This document shows, one piece after another, positions 1 to 6,242 of a stretch of DNA of 24,922 nt. The notes under the pieces were generated by a model. That model had not been told where the DNA came from and made no database searches. It saw only the letters and a list, made by a program, of their open reading frames with translations. The DNA is taken from the NCBI GenBank assembly GCA_947472655.1, contig CANJCG010000006.1, forward strand, positions 1 through 24,922, written 5' to 3'. The DNA comes from Actinomycetota bacterium (GTDB taxonomy: Bacteria > Actinomycetota > Actinomycetes > S36-B12). A program made the translations under genes and the position numbers. How positions within the stretch are numbered: position 1 is the first letter of the stretch; each line of letters opens with the position of its first letter.

Positions 1-780
1 AAAGACATTTTGCGGTTCCATGCGGTGTATTGGCCAGCAATGCTCATGGCAGCGCAATTGCCCTTACCTAAAAAAGTATTCGCACATGGCTGGTTGCTCG
101 TTGGCGGCGAAAAAATGTCGAAGACCAAACTCACCGGAATTCCGCCAGCACAGATCATTGACCACTTTGGCTCGGATGCCTTCCGTTATTACTTTTTGCG
201 AGCCATTCAGTTTGGCCAAGATGGTTCGTTCTCGTGGGAAGACATGAGCGCCCGCTACACCGCAGAGCTCGCAAACGGCCTTGGCAACCTTGCATCACGC
301 GGCACCGCGATGGTGAATCGCTACTGCGAAGGAAAGTTGCCTGCAGCAGGTGTTTCAACTACTGCTGAGATTGCCCTGAGTGACCACCTCACTGCTGTTC
401 TGGCTGAAGCAGAAGCCGCAATGGAACGTTTAGATTTCTCAACAGCAATCGTTTCCGTCAAAGGCTTCGTGGATGCTGTCAATATGTATGTGACTGAACA
501 AGAGCCTTGGGTGCTTGCCAAGGAAGAAGCAAACATTGAGCGACTACACACGGTGCTCTACACAATTTGCGAATCCTTGCGAGCCATGGCAGTGCTCTAC
601 TTCCCATTAATGCCAAAGACGATGGCTGACCTTTGGGATCAGCTTGGTGCAGCAATAACTATCGGTGATATCTCCGAGCAGCGCATGAGTGATGTCGCTC
701 GTTGGGGACAGCTGCCTGCTGGAGCGCCAGTAACTAAGGGCTCCGGTTTGTTCCCTCGGCTGGAGGAAGTTGCCGAATGA
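1..780 (+). CDS. metG: Methionyl-tRNA synthetase, C-terminal part (5' end outside window)
   Basis: This is the 3' part of methionyl-tRNA synthetase, which charges tRNA-Met in the cytoplasm. The frame is open from base 1 and stops with TGA at 778–780, so 259 residues are visible and the start lies upstream. The class I signature KMSKT (usual form KMSKS) is at bases 112–126. It is followed by the helical anticodon-binding domain, which contains the typical segment with TEQEPWVLAKE. The protein ends soon after this domain, so the C-terminal Trbp111-like tRNA-binding domain found in some bacterial MetG proteins is absent. Short forms of this kind are usual in actinobacteria. The last four bases overlap the tatD start (ATGA), which indicates translational coupling. 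Confidence 0.96.
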   Translation, partial: KDILRFHAVYWPAMLMAAQLPLPKKVFAHGWLLVGGEKMSKTKLTGIPPAQIIDHFGSDAFRYYFLRAIQFGQDGSFSWEDMSARYTAELANGLGNLASRGTAMVNRYCEGKLPAAGVSTTAEIALSDHLTAVLAEAEAAMERLDFSTAIVSVKGFVDAVNMYVTEQEPWVLAKEEANIERLHTVLYTICESLRAMAVLYFPLMPKTMADLWDQLGAAITIGDISEQRMSDVARWGQLPAGAPVTKGSGLFPRLEEVAE

Positions 781-1619
781 CCATTGCATCGCCAGAAGCC
801 TTGGCTGCGCCGGTTATCGATACGCACTGCCATTTAGATATTCACGATCGCCACTTGCACGGTGGATCGATGCCTGATCCGGACACCCTCATTGAGATGG
901 CTGCTGCAGTTGGCGTCACTCGCATCATGCAAATTGGTTGTGACCTTGAATCTGCGCGACTCTCGATTCAGTTAGCGAAGACTCGACCTGCTCTCGTGGT
1001 TGGCGTGGGGCTGCATCCCAATGAAGTGCCTCGTATTTTTGAAGCTGAAGGCAAAGCCGGGCTTGATCTTGCCTACGAAGCTATTGAAGAAATGGTGCAA
1101 GACGAAGTTGTTCGGGCTGTTGGTGAAACTGGGCTTGATTATTTCCGTAGCGATGAAACCACCCGACCAATTCAGCAAGATTCTTTTCGCCGCCATATCG
1201 ACATTGCAAAGAAGATCGGCAAGACGTTGGTGATTCACGATCGCGAGTCCCACCAAGACGTGATGGACATCTTGATAAATGAAGGTGCACCTGATCGAGT
1301 CATTTTTCACTGCTTCAGTGGTGATGCTGCGATGGCGAAATTTTGTGCGGATCAGGGTTGGTTTATTTCCTTCGCAGGCGTCGTGACATTCAAGAATGCA
1401 ACAGATCTACACGAAGCGGCAGCAATTGTTCCGAACGATTTGATTTTGGTTGAAACAGATGCGCCATACCTGACTCCGGTTCCTAATCGCGGTAAGCCAA
1501 ACGCTTCCTATCTCATGCCATTTACTGTGCGCGCATTAGCCTCTTTGCGTGGTGTTGACGAATCGACAATGGCTGGCCACTTATGGGACAACGCTCAGCG
1601 CGCGCTGGGAGTCTGGTGA
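777..1619 (+). CDS. tatD: TatD family metal-dependent deoxyribonuclease
   Basis: This encodes a 280-residue TIM-barrel metallohydrolase of the TatD family, which has 3'-5' DNase activity in characterised members and is linked to DNA repair and turnover. Metal ligands are visible in order: THCHLD (H17, H19), GETGLDYF near residue 117, HDRESHQDV, HCFSG, and VETDAPYL with D228. Length is normal for the family. The ATG at 777 overlaps the metG stop as ATGA, and the tatD stop overlaps the rsmA GTG start. The order metG–tatD–rsmA–ispE is conserved in actinobacteria. Many of them carry an Rpf/YabE-type gene between tatD and rsmA, and it is missing here. Confidence 0.95.
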   Translation: MTIASPEALAAPVIDTHCHLDIHDRHLHGGSMPDPDTLIEMAAAVGVTRIMQIGCDLESARLSIQLAKTRPALVVGVGLHPNEVPRIFEAEGKAGLDLAYEAIEEMVQDEVVRAVGETGLDYFRSDETTRPIQQDSFRRHIDIAKKIGKTLVIHDRESHQDVMDILINEGAPDRVIFHCFSGDAAMAKFCADQGWFISFAGVVTFKNATDLHEAAAIVPNDLILVETDAPYLTPVPNRGKPNASYLMPFTVRALASLRGVDESTMAGHLWDNAQRALGVW

Positions 1620-2461
1620 GCAATCTTCTCGGTGCTCGCGAGATTCGTGAACTTGCCACTGCACTTGACCTGCGTCCAACAAAAAAGCGCGGACAGAATT
1701 TTGTTATAGATCCCAATACTGTTGAGCGAATTGTGCGACTCGCTGAATTGCCTGAAGGCTGTCAGGTTCTTGAGATTGGTCCTGGTCTTGGGAGTTTGAC
1801 GCTGGCACTCCTAGAGGCCGATCATGAAGTTGTCGCGGTTGAAATTGAACATCAATTAGCACAGCAGTTACCGATCACTATTGCGGCACATCTTCCGGAT
1901 TTAGCTTCACGGTTAACCGTTATCGAGGCTGATGCCCTCTCGGTAACTTCAGTACCGAAAGACGTCACGGCTTTAGTTGCTAATTTGCCATACAACATTT
2001 CTGTCCCAGTACTCCTGCACTTCCTTGAGCTCTTTCCAAACATTGAGCGCATGCTGGTGATGGTGCAAAAAGAAGTAGCTGATCGGTTGGCTTCCGGGCC
2101 AGGAAACCGGGTGTATGGCACGCCAAGTGTCAAAGCGCGATGGTTTGGTGAGGTGGAGCTTGTCGGAACCGTGGGACGGTCCGTGTTTTGGCCAGAACCA
2201 AATATTGATTCCGGGCTCGTTCGGGTGGTGCGAACAGCGCCACCTGCGTGCTCAGTATCGCGCGAATACGTCTTCTCGGTGGTCGATGCAGCCTTTAGCC
2301 AACGTCGTAAAACTCTGCGCGGTGCGCTGGCACAATTTGCGGGCGGACCAGACCGATCAGAAACAGCCTTGCGAACTGCTGGCATAGATCCAGGCGCGCG
2401 AGGTGAAACCCTCACTGTTGTTGAGTTCGCAAGATTGGCCGAAGCGCTGATGCAAGCCTGA
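1616..2461 (+). CDS. rsmA: 16S rRNA (adenine1518-N6/adenine1519-N6)-dimethyltransferase
   Basis: RsmA (KsgA) uses S-adenosylmethionine to dimethylate two adjacent adenines in the 3' terminal hairpin of 16S rRNA, a late step of small-subunit assembly. From the chosen start the protein has 281 residues. GQNF is at 26–29, the SAM-binding EIGPGLGSLT begins at E53, and the catalytic NLPYNIS begins at N123. I chose GTG 1616 because it overlaps the tatD TGA (GTGA) and gives an N-terminus of MSNLLGAREIRELA, which fits the family. A longer frame from 1583 would add 11 residues that lie entirely within tatD. The gene is followed by a 37-base gap and ispE. Confidence 0.95.
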   Translation: MSNLLGAREIRELATALDLRPTKKRGQNFVIDPNTVERIVRLAELPEGCQVLEIGPGLGSLTLALLEADHEVVAVEIEHQLAQQLPITIAAHLPDLASRLTVIEADALSVTSVPKDVTALVANLPYNISVPVLLHFLELFPNIERMLVMVQKEVADRLASGPGNRVYGTPSVKARWFGEVELVGTVGRSVFWPEPNIDSGLVRVVRTAPPACSVSREYVFSVVDAAFSQRRKTLRGALAQFAGGPDRSETALRTAGIDPGARGETLTVVEFARLAEALMQA

Positions 2462-2486
2462 GTGCGCATCGAGCCTTGCTAGGACT

Positions 2487-2492
2487 TAATCT
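2487..2492 (+). promoter_or_regulatory. Possible -10 element for a leaderless ispE transcript
   Basis: TAATCT, which fits TANNNT, ends 6 bases before the ispE ATG at 2499. No properly spaced Shine-Dalgarno sequence precedes that ATG: the nearest purine run, AGGA at 2481–2484, is too far away. If this is a real -10 box, transcription would start at or next to the A of the start codon. No good -35 is visible, which is common in actinobacteria. Confidence 0.35.
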
Positions 2493-2498
2493 TTAGGT

Positions 2499-3410
2499 AT
2501 GCCAACAACCGAGGTCACTGTTCGGGTGCCCGGAAAAGTGAATTTGCAACTTTCAGTTGGTCCACGCCGTGAAGATGGCTTCCATGATGTTGCAACTGTT
2601 TTCCATGCGGTGGCGCTGCACGACGATGTGACCGTGGCAGTTGCACCCATTGGCTCGGGGATCTCTCTTACCTGCGAGGGCGAAGGCCACAGCGATGTTC
2701 CTCTTGATGCATCGAATTTGGCTTGGCAGGCCGTGCAATTGTTGGCTGACTCAGTTGGGCTAGCACCGGATGTTCAGATCAGGATTCACAAACACATCCC
2801 GGTTGCAGGTGGGATGGCTGGCGGCAGCGCGGACGCTGCGGGCGCTCTGTTGGCCAGCAATGCACTCTGGAAGTTAGGCACTCCTAAAAACGTATTGCAC
2901 GACCTCGCTGCAGCTATTGGCTCTGATGTTCCATTTGCTTTATATGGCGGAACTGCGATTGGCAGCGGTAGAGGAGAACGCATCACTCCAGTGCTAGCCC
3001 GTGGCAGCTTTCACTGGGTGTTTGCTCTGGCTTCCGAGGGACTTTCCACGGCTGGCGTTTATGAAGAATGCGATCGACTCCGTGAAGGCCGCCATGTTCC
3101 AGACCCGTACATGTCTGACATGCTGATGCAGGCTCTTCGTGCTGGCGACCCGGTATTGCTAGGTAAGTCACTCCATAACGATCTCCAACAAGCCGCATTT
3201 TCACTGAGGCCGGTCTTAAGCCGGGTGCTTGAAGCAGGCGAAGAGGCAGGAGCCTTGGGTGGCGTTGTTTCTGGCAGCGGACCGACGTGTGCATTTCTGG
3301 CACGCGATGCGGATCACGCGTTAGATATTGCTGTGCGCCTCACATCGAGTGGCATCGTGCGGTCGGTCAAGCGTTCGTCGGGACCAGCCCTTGGTGCGCG
3401 AATTATTTGA
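2499..3410 (+). CDS. ispE: 4-diphosphocytidyl-2-C-methyl-D-erythritol kinase
   Basis: IspE phosphorylates CDP-methylerythritol in the MEP pathway of isoprenoid synthesis and acts in the cytoplasm. The 303-residue protein is a GHMP kinase. It has an N-terminal PGKVNLQL segment (PGKVNL is the actinobacterial form of PAKINL) and the glycine-rich ATP loop PVAGGMAGGSADAAG from P101. GSDVPF with the catalytic Asp and the C-terminal GVVSGSGPTCAFL complete the set of motifs. The gene follows rsmA after 37 bases. Its ATG lacks a clear Shine-Dalgarno sequence but has a TANNNT box 6 bases upstream. It ends only 6 bases from the convergent TetR gene, and I see no hairpin terminator between them. Confidence 0.95.
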   Translation: MPTTEVTVRVPGKVNLQLSVGPRREDGFHDVATVFHAVALHDDVTVAVAPIGSGISLTCEGEGHSDVPLDASNLAWQAVQLLADSVGLAPDVQIRIHKHIPVAGGMAGGSADAAGALLASNALWKLGTPKNVLHDLAAAIGSDVPFALYGGTAIGSGRGERITPVLARGSFHWVFALASEGLSTAGVYEECDRLREGRHVPDPYMSDMLMQALRAGDPVLLGKSLHNDLQQAAFSLRPVLSRVLEAGEEAGALGGVVSGSGPTCAFLARDADHALDIAVRLTSSGIVRSVKRSSGPALGARII

Positions 3411-3416
3411 CGTTAT

Positions 3417-4142
3417 TTAGCGTGACTTACTGATCAACTTTGGCTTTGGGTCCATGTGACCCAATCCATTCCAGGCCAAGTTGATGACATTGGCGACCAC
3501 TTCATCTTTCTTGGGCTTGCGTTCATCGAGCCACCACTGGCCAGTGAGTGCGACCATACCAACGAGCATTTGTGCGTACATCGGTGCAAGTTTGGTGTTG
3601 ATCTTGTGTGCTTTGAATTGAACGGCAAGGAGATCTTGCACATGTGCCGCGATGTCACTGATGACACTTGCGAATGACTGTGAATGTTGTAGTCCAACGG
3701 ATGTGCTGTCAGATTCACGCAGGGTGGGGGTGTCGCGAACTAAAATACGGAAGCCATCTGGATCGGATTCGATGTAATCAAAAAGTGCCATCGCGGCACG
3801 TTCTAACAGAATTCGTGCATTTGTCGTACCACCATCTGTCACCGTAAGTGCGTTGCTAATAGCGAGCAAAATATCGTTCATTTCTCGATCAACGATGACG
3901 GCATAGAGCCCCTCTTTGCCGCCGAAGTGTTCGTACACCACAGGCTTAGAGACGTCAGCTTTTCCCGCGATCTCTTCGACACTGACCGACTCAAACCCTT
4001 TGGCAGCGAAGAGCTTTCGGGAGATTGAGATCAGTTGCTCACGCCGCTCATTGCCAGTCATGCGTGCGCGTTCTCGTGGAGCGCTTTTGCGCTGCCTGTC
4101 TAGGTGAGTGACATTCGTTTCAACGATTTCTGAAGTCGTCAT
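3417..4142 (-). CDS. TetR/AcrR family transcriptional regulator
   Basis: This is a 241-residue one-component repressor-type protein. After a basic N-terminal tail of about 30 residues comes the TetR DNA-binding domain, roughly residues 30–78, with RREQLISISRKLFAAKGF, then SVEEIAGKADVSKPVVYEHF (helix-turn-helix) and GGKEGLYAVIVDRE. The C-terminal ligand-binding part is not recognisable to a specific subfamily. It is co-directional with the desaturase gene, starting 2 bases after that gene's stop, with AAGG at 4153–4156 as a possible ribosome binding site inside the desaturase end. The arrangement suggests it controls desaturase expression by sensing an acyl or acyl-CoA effector, as DesT and FasR-type regulators do. 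That role is inference. Confidence 0.9.
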   Translation of the reverse strand: MTTSEIVETNVTHLDRQRKSAPRERARMTGNERREQLISISRKLFAAKGFESVSVEEIAGKADVSKPVVYEHFGGKEGLYAVIVDREMNDILLAISNALTVTDGGTTNARILLERAAMALFDYIESDPDGFRILVRDTPTLRESDSTSVGLQHSQSFASVISDIAAHVQDLLAVQFKAHKINTKLAPMYAQMLVGMVALTGQWWLDERKPKKDEVVANVINLAWNGLGHMDPKPKLISKSR

Positions 4143-4144
4143 TC

Positions 4145-5134
4145 TTAGGCAGCCTTCTTATAGCCGCGAATGCGGTGGGCAAGGGCTGGATCAACGAGCT
4201 TGCGTTCGATTCGGTCAGCCTTTGGCCAGCGCACGTCATTGACTAACTTGAATACTTCAAGGGTGCGAATGAACATTGCACTGAGATCGATTTGACCTTT
4301 GAGCACGCCGTGACGCGCGGAAGTTGGTTCTGCATGGTGCAGGCTGTGCCAAGACTCACCAAATGACGGGATGGCAAGCCACCACACGTTAGTTGACTTG
4401 TCGCGGGACTTGAATGTGTGCTTTCCCCAGATGTGACAAACCGAGTTGATGGACCAAGTGACGTGATGAATGAAAGCAACGCGAAAGAGTCCAGCCCAGA
4501 AGAAAGCAGAGATCGCACCAGCAAAAGACCAGGTGATGAGGCCACCGAGAACTGCAGGTACCAGCAAAGACCCAACAACAAGTGCGGGGTAGTACTTCGT
4601 TAGCAGTTGCAGATCAGGGTCGGAATCAATATCTGGCGCGAACTGCTGTGCTGAAGTTTGCTCTGAATCAAAGAGCCATCCTGTGTGTGAATGCCAGAAC
4701 CCTTTAAGTACTGCAAACTTCACGTCGCCTTCAAGCCAAGGTGAGTGCGGGTCGCCTTCAGCATCGGAAAACTTGTGGTGTTTGCGATGATCGGCAACCC
4801 ATTGAGACACCGAACCTTCAAGCGCATAAGAACCCATAACAGCGAAGAAGATTTTCATGCCACGACCGGCCTTGAACGACCCATGAGTGAAAAAGCGGTG
4901 GTAACCAACGGTGATTCCCAGACCAGTCAAAGCCCAGAACAGGATGAAAAGCGCTACGTCAACCCATGAAAGCCAGCCACCCCAGGCCATTGGAATCGCT
5001 GCGAGAACAGCAAAGAAGGGGATTGCTACAAAGAAGCCGATGGTGATGCGCATAGACATTGGTTGGAACCGAGTGTCAGGGGCGCCCTCAATTGGCAGGG
5101 CGTCGTTGGCACCGACATCGGGGAAGACGGACAT
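4145..5134 (-). CDS. Membrane fatty acid (acyl-CoA/acyl-lipid) desaturase
   Basis: This is an integral-membrane di-iron desaturase of the stearoyl-CoA delta-9 type, which would introduce a cis double bond into saturated acyl chains and so tune membrane fluidity. The 329-residue protein has all three histidine boxes: HRFFTH at 79–84, HRKHH at 116–120 and HSLHH at 263–267. Hydrophobic segments lie near residues 30–75, 94–108 and 185–220, as expected for a four-helix membrane enzyme. No cytochrome b5 or rubredoxin domain is fused, so an external electron donor is needed. The start is secured by AAAGGAG (complement of 5140–5146) 5 bases before the ATG. It forms a minus-strand pair with the TetR gene. 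Regiospecificity cannot be read from the sequence. Confidence 0.93.
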   Translation of the reverse strand: MSVFPDVGANDALPIEGAPDTRFQPMSMRITIGFFVAIPFFAVLAAIPMAWGGWLSWVDVALFILFWALTGLGITVGYHRFFTHGSFKAGRGMKIFFAVMGSYALEGSVSQWVADHRKHHKFSDAEGDPHSPWLEGDVKFAVLKGFWHSHTGWLFDSEQTSAQQFAPDIDSDPDLQLLTKYYPALVVGSLLVPAVLGGLITWSFAGAISAFFWAGLFRVAFIHHVTWSINSVCHIWGKHTFKSRDKSTNVWWLAIPSFGESWHSLHHAEPTSARHGVLKGQIDLSAMFIRTLEVFKLVNDVRWPKADRIERKLVDPALAHRIRGYKKAA

Positions 5135-5168
5135 TAAAACTCCTTTGTGCGGGCGTAAGCCAAGGGAC

Positions 5169-5198
5169 CTACGGTTGCGTAACTTACGGTAGCGTAAC
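5169..5198. promoter_or_regulatory. Tandem palindromic operator candidate before the desaturase–TetR unit
   Basis: Two nearly identical 14-base units, TACGGTTGCGTAAC (5170–5183) and TACGGTAGCGTAAC (5185–5198), repeat with a 15-base period. Each contains an inverted repeat TACG-N4-CGTA, and the second is perfect to TTACG-GTAG-CGTAA (5184–5197). The junction forms another palindrome, CGTAA-C-TTACG (5178–5188). The block sits about 35–65 bases upstream of the desaturase ATG, where a promoter would lie. A further GCGTAA lies at 5153–5158. I infer binding by two regulator dimers, most likely the TetR protein encoded next to it. Confidence 0.55.
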
Positions 5199-5207
5199 CA
5201 AGTCGGC

Positions 5208-5237
5208 TTATCAACCTGCGCCGCGCACCTTTATCGT
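5208..5237 (+). promoter_or_regulatory. Possible tRNA-Gln promoter
   Basis: TTATCA (5208–5213) and TATCGT (5232–5237) are spaced by 18 bases and could be a -35/-10 pair reading toward the tRNA, whose 5' end is 15 bases further on. The match to consensus is only moderate. On the opposite strand, TTGATA (complement of 5210–5215) could be the -35 of the divergent desaturase promoter, so the two promoters may overlap. Confidence 0.3.
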
Positions 5238-5252
5238 GTAGCGCTCATGCAT

Positions 5253-5323
5253 TCCCGGGTCGTCTAGCGGCAGGACAACGGACTTTGAATCCGTCAACGG
5301 TGGTTCGATCCCACCCCCGGGAG
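5253..5323 (+). tRNA. tRNA-Gln (anticodon TTG)
   Basis: A complete 71-base cloverleaf folds by hand. The acceptor stem is TCCCGGG (5253–5259) with CCCGGGA (5316–5322) and discriminator G5323. The D-stem is GTC/GAC with a loop containing GG, and the anticodon stem is ACGGA/TCCGT with loop CTTTGAA. The variable loop has four bases (CAAC), and the T-arm is GGTGG-TTCGATC-CCACC. The anticodon TTG (5285–5287) reads CAA and, by wobble, CAG. No CCA is encoded. A tRNA-Gln gene beside glmU is also found in Mycobacterium. The desaturase unit lies upstream and divergent. Confidence 0.97.
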
Positions 5324-5360
5324 CTCAGCTCATTTTGGAGAGTCCTTGTCAATGGCCAGT

Positions 5361-5365
5361 GGAGG
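5361..5365 (+). promoter_or_regulatory. Ribosome binding site that sets the hydrolase start
   Basis: GGAGG lies 5 bases before GTG 5371. It favours that codon over the in-frame TTG at 5335, which has no Shine-Dalgarno sequence and sits only 11 bases after the tRNA. Confidence 0.6.
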
Positions 5366-5370
5366 TCCGT

Positions 5371-6192
5371 GTGGATCAGCTCGATCGCGTCGTAGAAGTT
5401 GCCGGGGCCGATATCCGGTACTCAGTCACGGGTCAAGGCGATCTTGCGGTCGTACTTACGCATGGGTTCCGCGCGCATCATGTGTGGTGGGCGGGTGTGG
5501 TGCCGTTATTGGAATCAAAATATCGCGTCGTACGTATTGACCTCAGCGGTAGTGGCGATAGCGGCCACCGCGAGAGCTATTCGATCGACCTATGGGGTCA
5601 AGAAGTCAACGCAGCCCTTGATGATGCTGGTTTGGAAAAGGCGCTATTTGTGGGGCACAGTCTTGGCGGAACCGCCGCGGTGATGGCGGCAACCCAATCA
5701 CCGCAGCGAGCAATAGGTGTGATCTTGATGGATACCTTCATCCAAGGTGAAGGGCGAATTAGGCCAATTGGGGCAGCAGCTTCTAGCCCGGTGCGCCTGT
5801 ACGAATCCAAGGAAGATGCGGTGAGCAGATTTCGCTTGATGCCCGCTCAGCCGGATGCTGATCCGCAGATTTTGGCTCGTATGGCCAATTACGGCGTCAA
5901 GCAGGTAGATCAGGGCTGGACCTGGAAGTTTGACCAAGTCGTGGCCCCCAAGATCGATGAAGAAAAGTTGAATGCGAGCATCGCTGGCCTACAAGTGCCT
6001 TTTCATTATGTGCACGCTTCGCTCAGCCCTGTGGTCGTACCGGCCGTCGTGCCATTTATCTTGAGTTTTGCACCAGAAGGCACTTGCGTCACACACGTTC
6101 CAGATGCCATGCATCACCTCGTGGTGTCACATCCGCAAATCTGTGCTGATGTAATCGACCGGTTTGCCAGGGAGTGGTCTCTCGCGACTTGA
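5371..6192 (+). CDS. Alpha/beta hydrolase
   Basis: This is a 273-residue alpha/beta-hydrolase-fold protein of unknown substrate. The oxyanion-hole segment THGF has H31, and the nucleophile elbow is GHSLGG with Ser97. The likely catalytic His is in MHHLVVSHP (H248 or H249). The acidic member of the triad is not clear by eye. No signal peptide or transmembrane segment is seen, so the protein is probably cytoplasmic. GTG 5371 is chosen because GGAGG precedes it at the right distance; a TTG at 5335 would extend it by 12 residues. It lies between tRNA-Gln and glmU, with 50 bases to the glmU start, and may be an accessory gene in an otherwise conserved block. Confidence 0.88.
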   Translation: MDQLDRVVEVAGADIRYSVTGQGDLAVVLTHGFRAHHVWWAGVVPLLESKYRVVRIDLSGSGDSGHRESYSIDLWGQEVNAALDDAGLEKALFVGHSLGGTAAVMAATQSPQRAIGVILMDTFIQGEGRIRPIGAAASSPVRLYESKEDAVSRFRLMPAQPDADPQILARMANYGVKQVDQGWTWKFDQVVAPKIDEEKLNASIAGLQVPFHYVHASLSPVVVPAVVPFILSFAPEGTCVTHVPDAMHHLVVSHPQICADVIDRFAREWSLAT

Positions 6193-6228
6193 TTCTTGGG
6201 CCAAGTCTCTTTATTGGCGCGGAACAGA

Positions 6229-6234
6229 TAGTCT
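6229..6234 (+). promoter_or_regulatory. Possible -10 element for glmU
   Basis: TAGTCT ends 8 bases before GTG 6243, and no Shine-Dalgarno sequence precedes that codon. A short or leaderless glmU transcript is possible. No convincing -35 is seen. Confidence 0.25.
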
Positions 6235-6242
6235 TCGTTGTC

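Noticed and set aside
1852..2469. 205-codon minus-strand open frame opposite rsmA
   Set aside because: Low-complexity Ser/Arg/Thr-rich translation, no domain, and complete overlap with rsmA.
3408..3419. Bidirectional terminator between ispE and the TetR gene
   Set aside because: Only 6 bases separate the stops and I could find no inverted repeat across the junction.
5321..5336. GAGC-TCA-GCTC followed by ATTTT as a tRNA terminator
   Set aside because: The stem has only four base pairs and the T-run is short, so it is too weak to call.
6174..6242. Longer start for glmU
   Set aside because: It overlaps the hydrolase end and adds residues not seen in GlmU, which begins a few residues before LAAG.
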